DNA of 64,000 nucleotides from Emticicia sp. 21SJ11W-3 (GCF_024138715.1 NZ_CP092074.1:5113491-5177490), one strand, 5' to 3'; shown: positions 8,301-17,986, numbered from the stretch's first letter. A program made the numbers and translations. Notes: generated by a model from the sequence alone, not told the origin.

Positions 8301-9047
8301 ATGTTCAAAAAACTGCTCATATTATTTTTTTTGTTGCAAAGCCTGGCCTTTGCGCAGGATATACCGGAAAAGCCGAACCCTGCCCGATTTGTCAATGACT
8401 TTGTGGGTGGCCTTCTGAGCCCAGACCAGACCGCACAACTGGAAGCGAAGCTAAAGGGTTATTATGATACCACCTCTACGCAAATTACGATTGTAATAGT
8501 AAAGACCGTTCAGCCATACGATATCAGCGAATATGCCTTTAAACTTGGTAAAGCATGGGGTATAGGCGAAAAAGGCAAAAATAACGGTATTGTTGTTTTA
8601 TGGGCTCCCGGCGACAGAAAAGTATTTATTGCCACCGGTTATGGCATGGAGGGCACTATAACTGACGCTTACAGTAAACGTATCATTGAGAAAGACATAA
8701 AGCCGAGATTTAAAGAAGCCCGATATTATGAAGGGCTTGATGTGGCTACTGATAAAATTATTAATTATGCCAAAGGCGAATTTAAGGATGATAAGGAAGA
8801 TGATGGCGACGGTAGTTGGTTAGGATTCGTGGTGGTTATCATCATCATTTTTGTTATTATTGCCATCCTTAGCCGGGGTAAAGGCGGAAACCACGGTAAT
8901 CGCGGTGGTGGTGGCTGGATACCCTATACCACTTTCACAGGCTGGGGAAGCTCTTCAGGTGGCTGGTCAGGCGGCGGAGATAGCGGTGGTTTCGGAGGCT
9001 TTGGCGGAGGAGATTTTGGTGGCGGCGGCGCCGGAGGAGACTATTAA
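8301..9047 (+). CDS. TPM-domain protein, exported, with Gly-rich tail
   Basis: 248 residues. A signal peptide (about residues 1-18, ending AFAQ) is followed by a TPM domain (about 25-155; KPNPARFVNDF, GKAWGIGEKGKNNGIVV, FIATGYGMEGTITDAY). One membrane helix follows (about 173-191, very Ile/Val rich), and then a Gly/Ser-rich tail ending GGGGAGGDY. The TPM domain is therefore outside the cytoplasmic membrane with the Gly-rich tail on the inside. Its stop overlaps that of the convergent lipoprotein gene in the shared bases TTAA (9044-9047). Confidence 0.88.
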   Translation: MFKKLLILFFLLQSLAFAQDIPEKPNPARFVNDFVGGLLSPDQTAQLEAKLKGYYDTTSTQITIVIVKTVQPYDISEYAFKLGKAWGIGEKGKNNGIVVLWAPGDRKVFIATGYGMEGTITDAYSKRIIEKDIKPRFKEARYYEGLDVATDKIINYAKGEFKDDKEDDGDGSWLGFVVVIIIIFVIIAILSRGKGGNHGNRGGGGWIPYTTFTGWGSSSGGWSGGGDSGGFGGFGGGDFGGGGAGGDY

Positions 9048-9586
9048 TAGTCTCCTTTTATTTTGGCATCAACAGAGAAATACTTCCTGCTACCAATAAA
9101 CAATTGCTGATACCCTGCAATACGATAACTTTTCAAATGGTTATTTTCAAAATCTGCACTCAGCTTTTTTTCAGACTCATACAGATAGTTTCTTGCGTAA
9201 ATTTCGGCTTCAATCTGCTGTGGCAAGCCTTTGGTATCAAACCTGATCAACAAATGCTTTACGGGCATTTTTTCTCCTGTTTTTAGCTTATATGCTATTT
9301 CATTCTGTGTTTGATGTATGGTATAGGCAGATTGATACGACTGCTTGTTCAGGTCTGCCTGCAGAAATAAATCCAGTTCTTTGCGCCAGTCAATTTTGCC
9401 GGTTACAATTTTCTCTTGCTTATCTTTTATTAACACTGTTTTTTCTACCTGAGGCCTGCCAGATGCCAGACGATTGATGTGCGTGTTGAACAAACCTGCC
9501 AGATCATAATAAGCCTTTGATTGTATTTTGTTTTCGGTTTCGGTACAAGCCGTTAAAAAGAGCAATAGAAGTAATAAAACGCGCAT
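9044..9586 (-). CDS. Small lipoprotein of unknown function
   Basis: 180 residues from the ATG at 9586, preferred over an upstream start at 9613 because it places a clean lipoprotein signal first (MRVLLLLLLFLTACTE, lipobox LTAC). The mature part is rich in charged residues and predicted beta-strands and has no motif I recognise. It overlaps the end of the TPM gene by four bases, tail to tail. No function can be assigned. Confidence 0.7.
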   Translation of the reverse strand: MRVLLLLLLFLTACTETENKIQSKAYYDLAGLFNTHINRLASGRPQVEKTVLIKDKQEKIVTGKIDWRKELDLFLQADLNKQSYQSAYTIHQTQNEIAYKLKTGEKMPVKHLLIRFDTKGLPQQIEAEIYARNYLYESEKKLSADFENNHLKSYRIAGYQQLFIGSRKYFSVDAKIKGDY

Positions 9587-9655
9587 CAGGTTGAAGTTTA
9601 GTTTATAACGCAAATAACGGGGTCAGATGTTCCGGAGTAAAACACAAACCCCTAT

Positions 9656-9694
9656 AAAAAACTTAACCCCACCGCCAGAAGCAGTGGGGTAAGT
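9656..9694 (-). terminator. Intrinsic terminator of the small exported protein gene
   Basis: Read on the minus strand, ACTTACCCCAC pairs with GTGGGGTTAAGT around an 11-base loop, followed by a T-run. It lies 64 bases downstream of the 9758 stop. Confidence 0.8.
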
Positions 9695-9757
9695 GTCCAT
9701 CTATTCAACCCTAACCTATTAAACTATGAAAAACTTAATTCTTTGCTAAGTTGAGCC

Positions 9758-10219
9758 TTAGCGACCTAACATTTCAACCACAACCGGGCTTACTGCGTTT
9801 TCTGGTTCAATTGGCTCAACGTTTGACTGGTAGTTCCACAGCACGTTAATAATCTTTGTAGTAGCTATTACCTTGTTTCTCCAGGCCTTTGCCTCTTCGC
9901 CACGTAGATTAGAAACTTTCGTTTCAATGTTAGCTGCTGCTTCGTTAAACGCTGCTTTCTGAGCTGAACTCAACGCCATAAATTTGGCAGGAGAGGCATT
10001 ATACAGCTTTACAACATTTACAAATATACCCCAATCTTCGGTCTTTACAAATTTTTTCGCTTTTTTCGACATGAAGTTCGCGAAATCTACTTCAGCACCT
10101 TTTACCAACATCACTTCCTTCTTGGCTGAGTCACGGTCATTTGCTTTTACAATATTTGCAGAAATCAAGAATGACCCAAGTACAACTGCAAATATAACGG
10201 ATTTAAATGAATTTTTCAT
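9758..10219 (-). CDS. Small exported protein of unknown function
   Basis: 153 residues with a signal peptide (about 1-26, MKNSFKSVIFAVVLGSFLIS, then ANIVKAND). The mature part is Lys/Ala/Val-rich and mostly helical, with one cluster of Trp/Asn residues (VLWNYQSN) and no cysteine. I recognise no family. It has its own well-formed promoter (10255-10286) and terminator (9656-9694), so it is a monocistronic and probably well-expressed periplasmic or surface protein. A perfect DnaA-box sequence lies at its predicted transcription start. Confidence 0.75.
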   Translation of the reverse strand: MKNSFKSVIFAVVLGSFLISANIVKANDRDSAKKEVMLVKGAEVDFANFMSKKAKKFVKTEDWGIFVNVVKLYNASPAKFMALSSAQKAAFNEAAANIETKVSNLRGEEAKAWRNKVIATTKIINVLWNYQSNVEPIEPENAVSPVVVEMLGR

Positions 10220-10240
10220 TGTTTTGTTCTATTTTTATCT

Positions 10241-10249
10241 TGTGGATAA
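10241..10249 (-). promoter_or_regulatory. Isolated DnaA-box sequence at a transcription start
   Basis: TTATCCACA on the minus strand covers the predicted +1 position of the 153-residue exported protein gene. A single copy may be chance. Confidence 0.4.
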
Positions 10250-10254
10250 CGATG

Positions 10255-10286
10255 CAAAACTACAGCGAAAATTAATATAATCCAAA
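10255..10286 (-). promoter_or_regulatory. Promoter of the small exported protein (TTTG-N20-TAGTTTTG)
   Basis: On the minus strand TTTG (10286-10283), 20 bases, then TAGTTTTG (10262-10255). This is a textbook Bacteroidota -33/-7 promoter. Start is near 10248, leaving a leader of about 28 bases. Confidence 0.75.
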
Positions 10287-10460
10287 TATGCAATCGGTAC
10301 AGGTGCCGAATATTGTTCTAAATATATTCTTACCTATGGGCTATTTTCAGAATTTTACATATTCAATAAACGAGAAAACAAAATTTTGTTCGTCTTAGAA
10401 AAATACAACTTATATAAAATTCCAAAATTGTCAAATATGAAAATTCTTTAAATAATACAA

Positions 10461-11021
10461 TCATTCGTTGAAAAAATTCATTGTTCGTTCGGAGCCAATC
10501 GTACAAAAACTGGTAATTATGTCGTCGGCTCGGTCTAATCTTGCGACCAACTGGCTCATTTCATCTTCGCTAAAAGGCTCCAGAACGTAATTTACCTGCC
10601 TTCCGGAAGGGAAATCATTGCCGATTCCGAAGCGTAACCGATGATAATTCTGCGTTCCCAGCTTTTCTTCAATATTCCTTAAACCGTTCTGCCCACCGTG
10701 CGAGCCCTTGGTCTTCAGGCGCAGTTTACCAAAAGGCAGAGCCAGGTCATCGCATATCACCAACAGGTTTTCAACCGGTATTTTTAATGCCTGCAACCAG
10801 TAGTTTACGGCATTACCGCTCAGGTTCATATAAGTAGTGGGCTTGATACAGTATATCTGGCGGCCTTTGTGCTTAAATTCGGCTGTATAGGCCAGCCTTT
10901 CCATCTTAAAACTGAAGTTATTTTGTGCGGCCAGGCGGTCTAGCACCATAAAACCTACATTATGACGAGTGAAAGCATATTCAGGACCAATGTTTCCGAG
11001 CCCGGCAATCAGATATTTCAT
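10461..11021 (-). CDS. pth: Peptidyl-tRNA hydrolase
   Basis: 186 residues from the ATG at 11021, the usual Pth length; in-frame codons upstream to 11099 do not resemble the family. The start [15 protein letters not shown] is characteristic, the catalytic His20 is in FTRHNVGF, and [19 protein letters not shown] with [10 protein letters not shown] complete the active-site cleft. Pth cleaves peptidyl-tRNA released by stalled ribosomes and is normally essential. It is divergent from pyrR, with 135 bases between the two start codons. Confidence 0.95.
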   Translation of the reverse strand: MKYLIAGLGNIGPEYAFTRHNVGFMVLDRLAAQNNFSFKMERLAYTAEFKHKGRQIYCIKPTTYMNLSGNAVNYWLQALKIPVENLLVICDDLALPFGKLRLKTKGSHGGQNGLRNIEEKLGTQNYHRLRFGIGNDFPSGRQVNYVLEPFSEDEMSQLVARLDRADDIITSFCTIGSERTMNFFNE

Positions 11022-11156
11022 TTTTTTTAATGAGCGAATTAGTGAATGAGAAAATGAGTCGATAAATTTGTCGGCAAAGTTCCTAAAATTTGACGACAAT
11101 CTTTAACAATAGACACCAATCACACAATTACAATTCCATTATTTATTAATTTTTGT

Positions 11157-11690
11157 ATGAAACGACTTATTCTTACCAATCCGCTTCTTGACATCACTAT
11201 TAACCGTTTATGTCAGCAACTGATTGAAAACCATAAAGATTTTTCTAATTCAGTAATACTGGGTCTGCAACCACGTGGTATATACCTGGCAGAGCGAATA
11301 ACGCAAAAACTAAAGGAAGAAACTGGCGTTTCGATTAAATTGGGTTATCTGGATGCAACTTTTTACCGTGACGACTTCCGCCGGAGAGATTCGCCCCTTA
11401 AACCCAACGAAACCAAAGTGCCGTTTGTGATTGAAAACAAAAAAGTGATTCTGATAGATGACGTACTGGCAACCGGAAGAATGGTTCGGGCTGCTATTGA
11501 TGCCATGCAGGCTTTTGGAAGACCCGAAAAAATAGAATTGCTATGCCTCATTAACCGCAGGTATGTGCGAGATTTGCCAATTCAGCCAGACTACACCGGC
11601 ATGAAAGTAAACACACTAGACAGCCAGCGGGTGTTAGTAGAGTGGAAAGAACAAGGCCACGAAGAAGACAAAATATGGTTAATGGGCTGA
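11157..11690 (+). CDS. pyrR: PyrR-like phosphoribosyltransferase
   Basis: 177 residues, the PyrR length. The PRPP-binding loop VILIDDVLATGRMVRAA is intact. The flanks (GLQPRGIYLAERI, YRDDF, ELLCLINRRYVRDLPIQPDYTG) match PyrR proteins rather than hypoxanthine or adenine phosphoribosyltransferases. In Firmicutes PyrR also binds pyr mRNA; in Bacteroidota it is probably mainly a uracil phosphoribosyltransferase, and I see no pyr attenuator here. It is divergent from pth and stops four bases before the end of the convergent aminotransferase-like gene. Confidence 0.85.
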   Translation: MKRLILTNPLLDITINRLCQQLIENHKDFSNSVILGLQPRGIYLAERITQKLKEETGVSIKLGYLDATFYRDDFRRRDSPLKPNETKVPFVIENKKVILIDDVLATGRMVRAAIDAMQAFGRPEKIELLCLINRRYVRDLPIQPDYTGMKVNTLDSQRVLVEWKEQGHEEDKIWLMG

Positions 11691-11694
11691 TGGC

Positions 11695-12765
11695 CTACTT
11701 CTCTGCAAATGCCCTGCACTTACCAGCCAGTAAATCTATTTGCTCTTCTGTATGCCAGGCGCTTATAACAATACGGGTATTAGGCTTGCCTGTTTTAATT
11801 GGGTAAGCAAAGCTGTAAATAAGTATGCCGTTTTTAAACAGGTAAGTATAGAGGTTATCATGGCTGGTGTAAAAAACCGGATAAGCTGGCTGAAACCCAA
11901 ACAAAGACTGGGCTGATTGCAGTTGAGAAACAAACCGCCCTATATTCTTCTGCAAGCGCTTATAATTACGTTTGTAGATTTCATCTGCTCTCAGGTAGGC
12001 GTACAAATAAGCCGGAGCAATAGGAGAACAAGAGGCAAAATAGGCAGTATGCCTAAGGGCATTAATGGTTTGCTTGTCGCTAAAAACAACTCCACCCGGA
12101 ATCCCCATTGCTTTATGTAATGACGAAACAACTATAAGGCCTACATTAGGCTTTACTTCTATCTGCTGAAAAATGCCCGCGCCATTGTTACCGGTAATAC
12201 CCAACCCGTGAGAATCGTCTATAACCAGCGTAATGGCCTTGTTTGTGGGTAAAGTTTTAACCCAGCCAAATGGGTAGGCTGTTGCTCTTAAACCATCTGT
12301 TGAATTACATACAATAACCGAATGTGCTGCATTTGTATCATTTATTTGCTGTGCTATCTGCTCTGACCACTCCTGAAAACTCATGGCGGGCAACTGCACT
12401 TCAGGTTCGTGGAAGTTGGCCGCATGGCTCTGTGGTGCATAGAAAAAGGCCACCTGTTGCGTTTTCAGGTATTGCGCCACTACTTGCCCTGCCAGCATGC
12501 CGGACGACAGCGTCAGGGCCACCTCTGCCCCTACCCAGTCTGCAAGCTTGTTTTCGGCGGCTTCGTAAACTGCCAGCTGTACATTACCGTTACGGGAACT
12601 GCCGAATGACAAACCATATTGATGCAGGCCTTCTATCAGTAAATCTCTGAACGCTGCATCCTGATTCATACCCAGATACGACGTGCCACTAAAAAAGTGA
12701 TATTCCTGCTCATTTAGTACTATCTTGTTTGCAGGCTGCTGATGTATAGTAAAGTGGTTGTGCAT
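11695..12765 (-). CDS. PLP-dependent alpha-oxoamine synthase / aminotransferase (8-amino-7-oxononanoate synthase-like)
   Basis: 356 residues, about 30 shorter than typical BioF. It has the fold-type I pattern: VIDDSHGLGITGNNG (cofactor Asp/His) and SSLHKAMGIPGG, where the Lys forms the PLP Schiff base. The overall sequence is nearest to KAPA synthases, which condense an acyl-CoA thioester with an amino acid. No other biotin gene is in the window, so involvement in biotin synthesis is not supported by context. It follows the SGNH hydrolase after 12 bases on the same strand, suggesting one transcript. Confidence 0.75.
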   Translation of the reverse strand: MHNHFTIHQQPANKIVLNEQEYHFFSGTSYLGMNQDAAFRDLLIEGLHQYGLSFGSSRNGNVQLAVYEAAENKLADWVGAEVALTLSSGMLAGQVVAQYLKTQQVAFFYAPQSHAANFHEPEVQLPAMSFQEWSEQIAQQINDTNAAHSVIVCNSTDGLRATAYPFGWVKTLPTNKAITLVIDDSHGLGITGNNGAGIFQQIEVKPNVGLIVVSSLHKAMGIPGGVVFSDKQTINALRHTAYFASCSPIAPAYLYAYLRADEIYKRNYKRLQKNIGRFVSQLQSAQSLFGFQPAYPVFYTSHDNLYTYLFKNGILIYSFAYPIKTGKPNTRIVISAWHTEEQIDLLAGKCRAFAEK

Positions 12766-12777
12766 GGGTTATGTGCA

Positions 12778-13623
12778 TTATCTGGCTGAAATAATAAATG
12801 CCTTGGCTAAATCAAGCAACATGCTGCCGGAAACAGAATTGAGATGCAGGTTATCGGGCGTAAGCAGATTACCATGTTTTGCACTGATGGAGTCCCAATC
12901 TTTACCCAGAATATAATGATTGATTAACGAAAGCATGAATAGTCTGGTGGTATCTTCAAACGTATAAATACCCTCATGCGGATTTGCCCCTAGATATTCT
13001 TTCTGTTTTTCTCTGAAAGGCACATACCCTATACCCTGTTCTATTGCCAGTTCTTTAACAAAAAGGCTGTAATCGTCTGCCTTGCGGTTGGCTTCATGTA
13101 CCAGGTCTTCGCTCATTACCGGCAATGATACCAGCGCTATTTGAGCCCGGGTCTTTTGCTTTAACAACTTTACTATTTCGCGATAATTATTTTTGAACGA
13201 ACCAAAGTCAGGAATAGTGTCTTTCGAAATCCTCCCAGACTGTTTATAACTATTCAGATTTGCCAAACCCATAGTTGCGTTTACGTCATTAGTGCCAACC
13301 AGAATAATCAGGTAATCCGGCTGGCTGCCAATTACGTCTTCTATCCTGTTCAGTATAGAAAAGGTAAGGTCAGAATTAATACCCGCGTTTAAAACCTGCA
13401 TATCCGGCAGCGCTTCTGCCAGACCGTCAACCCAGTTATAACTTAAATTGCCCTGGGTAATGCTATCACCCAGGCACACCAGCGTTTTTCTGGTTGCATC
13501 TAGTTTTTTCCGATTCTCCGGCGACGGATAATTGTCTGGTTTACTGCGGGCGATTTTCTTCCAAAAAAACGCATAAACACAAGCAAGCCCCAATAGTATT
13601 GCAATTAATAAAAGCCAAAGCAT
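12778..13623 (-). CDS. SGNH/GDSL-family hydrolase, membrane-anchored
   Basis: 281 residues with an N-terminal membrane helix (about 2-20). SGNH blocks are present: LVCLGDSITQ with the nucleophile Ser, VGTNDV (block III Asn) and the C-terminal DNLHLN (block V Asp/His). Such enzymes hydrolyse esters of lipids or carbohydrates; with the anchor, the active site probably faces the periplasm. It is the first gene of a two-gene unit with the KAPA-synthase-like enzyme. Substrate unknown. Confidence 0.85.
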   Translation of the reverse strand: MLWLLLIAILLGLACVYAFFWKKIARSKPDNYPSPENRKKLDATRKTLVCLGDSITQGNLSYNWVDGLAEALPDMQVLNAGINSDLTFSILNRIEDVIGSQPDYLIILVGTNDVNATMGLANLNSYKQSGRISKDTIPDFGSFKNNYREIVKLLKQKTRAQIALVSLPVMSEDLVHEANRKADDYSLFVKELAIEQGIGYVPFREKQKEYLGANPHEGIYTFEDTTRLFMLSLINHYILGKDWDSISAKHGNLLTPDNLHLNSVSGSMLLDLAKAFIISAR

Positions 13624-13766
13624 TAGCGGTTCTGATAAATGTTAAAACTGTAAACCTAATGATAATATCTGATGTTAAAAAGTGTTAAATAAGACAAATT
13701 TTCATTTGTTTGGCGTTAATTTCGTGGATAAACTTTGTTTTATATAATGTATCAGGTTTGCGTTTA

Positions 13767-15701
13767 ATGAGCCAGCAGATGAACTTCAGAAATATTATCA
13801 TATTTATGCTTATTGCCATGATTGGGCTTATCACCTTTCAATGGTACTGGATAGAGAATGCCATTTCAGTACGGCAGGAGCAATTTGACCGCAACGTAAA
13901 CGATGCTTTGCAGGAAACCGTCAAAAAAATAGAAAAGCAGGAGATTATTTTTCTGGCTAATCAGCAAATGAAAATTGAAGAGCAGAAAAGGCTACTGGCT
14001 ATTACTCAGAAACAACAAGAGAAAAAACATGTGTCTAAACTTTCAAAACCTGAACAACCGGAAGATTTCGGCCTGATGTTTAACGCAGAGGCTCCTACTG
14101 TATCAAATTTTTCAAATGGCGCTGACAGGTTTAATCCGCATATAGCTACTGCCCCTGCAACCAGAATACGTAAGCAAGGTAATAATACGGTGGCTGCTAC
14201 CGATGTTTTCGGCGGTGTGCAGTTGTTTGAAATACCCGTAAAGCAAATGGATTTGATAAAGGAAATGCTGGAAGAACAAAACCTGGTGGTAGAAGACATG
14301 AGCCAGCCAATGAAAAACAACCTTTTACGCCAGAAAACCGCCGAAGATTTAATACGGGAGTTTAACCGCCAGATGTTGTCGGTAAACAAGCATAGCCAGG
14401 AAGGCCACCAGATTAGCATTGGTGGCGACGACAGAACCAACAGCGTAATCAGTTTTGGATACTCTTATACTTTTCCATCTATTGACACCCTGAATCTGGC
14501 ACTTGTGAAGCCCCCAAAACGGAAACCCGCCGAAAAACCCGAAGAGGTTTCAAAGGCAATTATTAATGACCAGGAAAATATTGAGCGCACCAAAAACAAA
14601 GCCGAACTGGTTAAAGATGTATTAACAGACGTGATTCATGGTTCGCGTGATATTCATGAGCGCCTTGACCGTATTTCGCTCGATACCTTATTGAAAAAGG
14701 CATTGAAAAGTAAGGGCATCATTATTCCTTATCAATATGTGGTTAAAGATAACTCTAATATGATTTTTGCATCTTTTGCCACCAACCCGAATTCTGATTT
14801 TGTAAAAGATGCTTATAAGGCGCAGTTGTTTCCAAGCGACCTGCAACCTCAAAACCACTATTTATATGTGCATTTTCCAGATACCCAGGGTTTTATTTTA
14901 AGTAATATGTGGACCGTTTTTGCTAGTTCTATTCTGTTAATTCTGATGATTGGCGGTATATTTTATACCTCCGTCAATACAATGCTGAAACAGAAAAAGC
15001 TGGCTACTATCAAGAACGACTTCATCAATAACATGACCCACGAGTTTAAAACGCCCATTTCAACGATATCGTTAGCTGTTGAGGTGATGAAAGACAATGA
15101 AGTGAAGAAAGATAATAGCAAGATGACCCGATATCTGAATATTATTCAGGATGAAAACCGCCGACTGGGTACACAGGTTGAAAAAGTTCTGCAAATGGCA
15201 TTGCTTGACAAAGGGGATGTAAAACTAAAAATGGAGCGAGTAAATATTCATGAAACCATTGAGCAGGTGCTGCACAACCTGAGCGTGCAGATTGAACAGA
15301 AAAACGGAATGGTGCATCTGGAGCTGGATGCTGAGCATCCGGAAATTGAAGCAGATGATGTGCATCTGACCAATATTATCTTTAACTTGCTCGACAATGC
15401 CAACAAGTATTCTCCTGAAAACCCGGAAATTACCATTAAGACAGAAAACATTGACGATTACCTGAAAATAACTATTGCCGATAAAGGTATCGGGATGACT
15501 AAAGACCAGCTGAACAAGATTTTTGAACGTTTCTACAGGGTTCCCACAGGCAACCTGCACGATGTAAAAGGCTTTGGCCTGGGTTTAAGTTATGTGAAGA
15601 AAATGGTGGAGTCGCATCAGGGTATCATACAGGTTGACAGTAAACCTGGTGACGGCAGCCGCTTTGAGGTATATCTGCCTTTGAATACCAAAATTGCTTA
15701 G
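13767..15701 (+). CDS. Sensor histidine kinase (RprX-like)
   Basis: 644 residues from the ATG at 13767 (MSQQMNFRN); an in-frame TTG at 13710 is less likely. There are membrane helices at about residues 9-27 and 380-402 with a large periplasmic domain between them, predicted helical and Lys/Glu-rich at first. The HisKA domain has phospho-acceptor His425 in MTHEFKTP. The ATPase domain has N-box NLLDNANKYS, DKGIGM and GFGLGLSYV. Layout and partner resemble Bacteroidota RprX-type kinases. The response regulator gene follows after 63 bases and is the evident partner. The signal is unknown. Confidence 0.93.
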   Translation: MSQQMNFRNIIIFMLIAMIGLITFQWYWIENAISVRQEQFDRNVNDALQETVKKIEKQEIIFLANQQMKIEEQKRLLAITQKQQEKKHVSKLSKPEQPEDFGLMFNAEAPTVSNFSNGADRFNPHIATAPATRIRKQGNNTVAATDVFGGVQLFEIPVKQMDLIKEMLEEQNLVVEDMSQPMKNNLLRQKTAEDLIREFNRQMLSVNKHSQEGHQISIGGDDRTNSVISFGYSYTFPSIDTLNLALVKPPKRKPAEKPEEVSKAIINDQENIERTKNKAELVKDVLTDVIHGSRDIHERLDRISLDTLLKKALKSKGIIIPYQYVVKDNSNMIFASFATNPNSDFVKDAYKAQLFPSDLQPQNHYLYVHFPDTQGFILSNMWTVFASSILLILMIGGIFYTSVNTMLKQKKLATIKNDFINNMTHEFKTPISTISLAVEVMKDNEVKKDNSKMTRYLNIIQDENRRLGTQVEKVLQMALLDKGDVKLKMERVNIHETIEQVLHNLSVQIEQKNGMVHLELDAEHPEIEADDVHLTNIIFNLLDNANKYSPENPEITIKTENIDDYLKITIADKGIGMTKDQLNKIFERFYRVPTGNLHDVKGFGLGLSYVKKMVESHQGIIQVDSKPGDGSRFEVYLPLNTKIA

Positions 15702-15764
15702 TATCTGACAAACAGTCTGAATTTATATTCAGAAGGTTTTTTAACCGCCACGCTCATATATACT

Positions 15765-16448
15765 ATGAAAGTTTTATTGACAGAAGACGACCCAAACCTG
15801 GGCATGTTATTGCAAGAGTACCTGACCGCCAAAGGATTTACTACCGACCTGGCCAGAAATGGAGAAGAAGGTATTAAAATGTTTATTGAGCAGGGTAACT
15901 ATGCCATGTGTATCTGCGATGTGATGATGCCTAAAAAAGACGGGTTTTCGTTGGCCAAAGAAATACGCATGAAAGATAAGGAGGTACCTATTATTTTTCT
16001 GACAGCGAAGTCAATGAAAGAAGATACCATTCAGGGCTTTAAAGTGGGGGCTGATGATTACATAACCAAGCCTTTCAGTATGGAAGAGCTGCTGATGCGG
16101 ATGAAGGCCATCTTCAGGCGTATTAATAAGCAGGAGTCTGAAACACCTGCCACGGTTTTCAGAATAGGCGCTTATAGTTTTGATACCCAGACAAACACCC
16201 TGACATTAAACGAAACACAAAATAAATTAACAACGAAGGAGTCAGAACTGCTGAAACTACTTTGCCAGAACAAAAACCAGTCGGTAAGCCGTAGTTTTGC
16301 CTTAAAGCTCATCTGGGGAGACGACAGTTATTTCAATGCCCGCAGTATGGATGTTTATATCACGAAACTCCGCAAGCACCTGAAAGAAGACCCTGCCGTA
16401 CAGATTATGAATATGCATGGCGAAGGGTTTAAATTGATAGTAGGATAA
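15765..16448 (+). CDS. OmpR-family response regulator (RprY-like)
   Basis: 227 residues. Receiver domain 1-120 has the acidic pair in TEDDPN, phospho-acceptor Asp52 in ICDVMMPKKDG, switch Thr80 in FLTAKS and Lys102 in ITKPFS. A winged-helix DNA-binding domain follows (about 128-227; LTTKESELLKLLCQN, MDVYITKLRKHL). It acts as a transcription factor phosphorylated by the upstream kinase. Its gene ends 10 bases before a bidirectional terminator. Confidence 0.95.
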   Translation: MKVLLTEDDPNLGMLLQEYLTAKGFTTDLARNGEEGIKMFIEQGNYAMCICDVMMPKKDGFSLAKEIRMKDKEVPIIFLTAKSMKEDTIQGFKVGADDYITKPFSMEELLMRMKAIFRRINKQESETPATVFRIGAYSFDTQTNTLTLNETQNKLTTKESELLKLLCQNKNQSVSRSFALKLIWGDDSYFNARSMDVYITKLRKHLKEDPAVQIMNMHGEGFKLIVG

Positions 16449-16457
16449 GATATATTG

Positions 16458-16494
16458 AAAAGGGGTCTGCGAATTATGTTTGCAGCCCCCTTTT
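16458..16494. terminator. Bidirectional terminator between the response regulator and rpoN
   Basis: AAAAGGGG pairs with CCCCTTTT, extended by CTGC/GCAG towards the loop. The A- and T-tracts allow termination in both directions, and the flanking genes converge here. Confidence 0.85.
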
Positions 16495-16513
16495 AAGTTT
16501 GGCTGGTAATACC

Positions 16514-17986
16514 TTACAACTGCTTTCTTAGACGGGCTACCGGAATATTCAGTTGCTCACGGTATTTGGCTACTGTACGGCGCGCTATGTTATAACCCCG
16601 CTTGTTTAGTATTTTTTCAAGTTTATCGTCTGACAAAGGCGCATTTTTGGGCTCATTGTCAATCAGGTCTTTCAGAATATTCTTCACCTCTCTGCTGGAA
16701 GCATCCTCGCCCGAGTCTGTCGAAATACCCTCAGAAAAGAAGTATTTAAGCGGATAAATGCCAAAATCGGTTTGTACGGCTTTACTGTTAGCAACCCTCG
16801 AGACCGTTGAAATATCCATGTCAATTCTAATAGCAATATCTTTCAGAATCATAGGTCTTAGCTTAGACTCGTCTCCTTCCAGAAAAAAATCGTACTGATA
16901 ATCTACTATGGCCTTCATGGTTTTAAGCAATGTTTGCTGCCGCTGCTTAATGGCGTCAATAAACCACTTGGCGGCATCCAGTTTTTGCTTCACGAAGGTT
17001 ACGGTCTCTTTTATACTTTTATGCTGCGCCGAACCATTCTTGTCTGTTTTGTCATAAGTATCAAGCATGTCGGCAAAAGAACGGCTTACCCGTAATTCAG
17101 GCGCATTTTTTGAATTAAGAATAACATCCAGTTTACCATTATTATTGGTAACAATAAAATCGGCTAACAGATATGCCGCCGTGCTATCGCCATTGCCGGT
17201 GTTACCTGGTTTAGGGTTTAGCCTTGTTATAACCCTGATGGCATCTTTCAAAACCTCATCATCAATGTCGAGTCGGCGTTGAATTTTTTCATAATGCTTT
17301 TTTGTAAACTCATCAAAAAAATCAGTAATGATTCTGATTGCTACCTGAACTTCAAAATCTTCATGATTCTTACGTTCAAGCTGTAGCAAAAGGCATTCTC
17401 TTAAATCTCTGGCACCAATACCTGAAGGCTCAAAAGTTTGAATTTTTTTTAGAATCTCAGCCAGTTCTTCCTCATTAGTATAGATATTCTGAGTAAAGGC
17501 CATATCATTACTAATAGAACGCAACGGCCGGCGGATGTACCCATCTTCTTCTATACTGCCAATGAGTTGCTGACCTATGGCCTCCTGGCGTTCGTCCAGT
17601 TTCAGATACCCCAATTGCTGTATCAGCGACTCGGCCAGGGTGCTGGTTGCCACTATGGGCATTACGTCTTTGTCTTCTTCTCCCCATCCATCGCCATACA
17701 TTTTATAACCGGCGTAATCGTCCTGATCCAGATATTGTTTTACATCCAGGCCTTCATAAGTTTCATACTCGTTATATTCATCGTAATCGTCGCTATAATC
17801 ATCTTCATATTCATCTTTCACCCGGTCGTCCATATCCAGCCCCTCTTCAAGAGCCGGGTTAACCTCCAGCTCCTCTTCTATTCGTTGGTCCAGCTCGGCC
17901 GTAGGTATCTGCAACAGTTTAATAAACTGTATCTGCTGAGGAGACAGCCTTTGCTGAAGTGATTGATTAAGACTTAACTTTTGCAT
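16514..17986 (-). CDS. rpoN: RNA polymerase sigma-54 factor RpoN
   Basis: 490 residues. The N-terminal activator-interacting region is Gln/Leu-rich (QRLSPQQIQFIKLLQIP, ELEVNPALEEG), followed by a strongly acidic linker (about 50-90, Asp/Glu/Tyr). Then come the core-binding domain, the helix-turn-helix (about 385-410, DISTVSRVANSK) and the RpoN box ARRTVAKYRE at 468-477, which reads the -24 promoter element. It directs transcription that needs AAA+ activators; none is encoded in the window. The preceding kinase/regulator pair converges on it and is OmpR-type, so it is not an obvious sigma-54 activator. Confidence 0.97.
   Translation of the reverse strand: MQKLSLNQSLQQRLSPQQIQFIKLLQIPTAELDQRIEEELEVNPALEEGLDMDDRVKDEYEDDYSDDYDEYNEYETYEGLDVKQYLDQDDYAGYKMYGDGWGEEDKDVMPIVATSTLAESLIQQLGYLKLDERQEAIGQQLIGSIEEDGYIRRPLRSISNDMAFTQNIYTNEEELAEILKKIQTFEPSGIGARDLRECLLLQLERKNHEDFEVQVAIRIITDFFDEFTKKHYEKIQRRLDIDDEVLKDAIRVITRLNPKPGNTGNGDSTAAYLLADFIVTNNNGKLDVILNSKNAPELRVSRSFADMLDTYDKTDKNGSAQHKSIKETVTFVKQKLDAAKWFIDAIKQRQQTLLKTMKAIVDYQYDFFLEGDESKLRPMILKDIAIRIDMDISTVSRVANSKAVQTDFGIYPLKYFFSEGISTDSGEDASSREVKNILKDLIDNEPKNAPLSDDKLEKILNKRGYNIARRTVAKYREQLNIPVARLRKQL

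Noticed and set aside
11695..12765. Assignment as bioF
   Set aside because: Shorter than BioF and no biotin genes nearby; kept as a KAPA-synthase-like enzyme.
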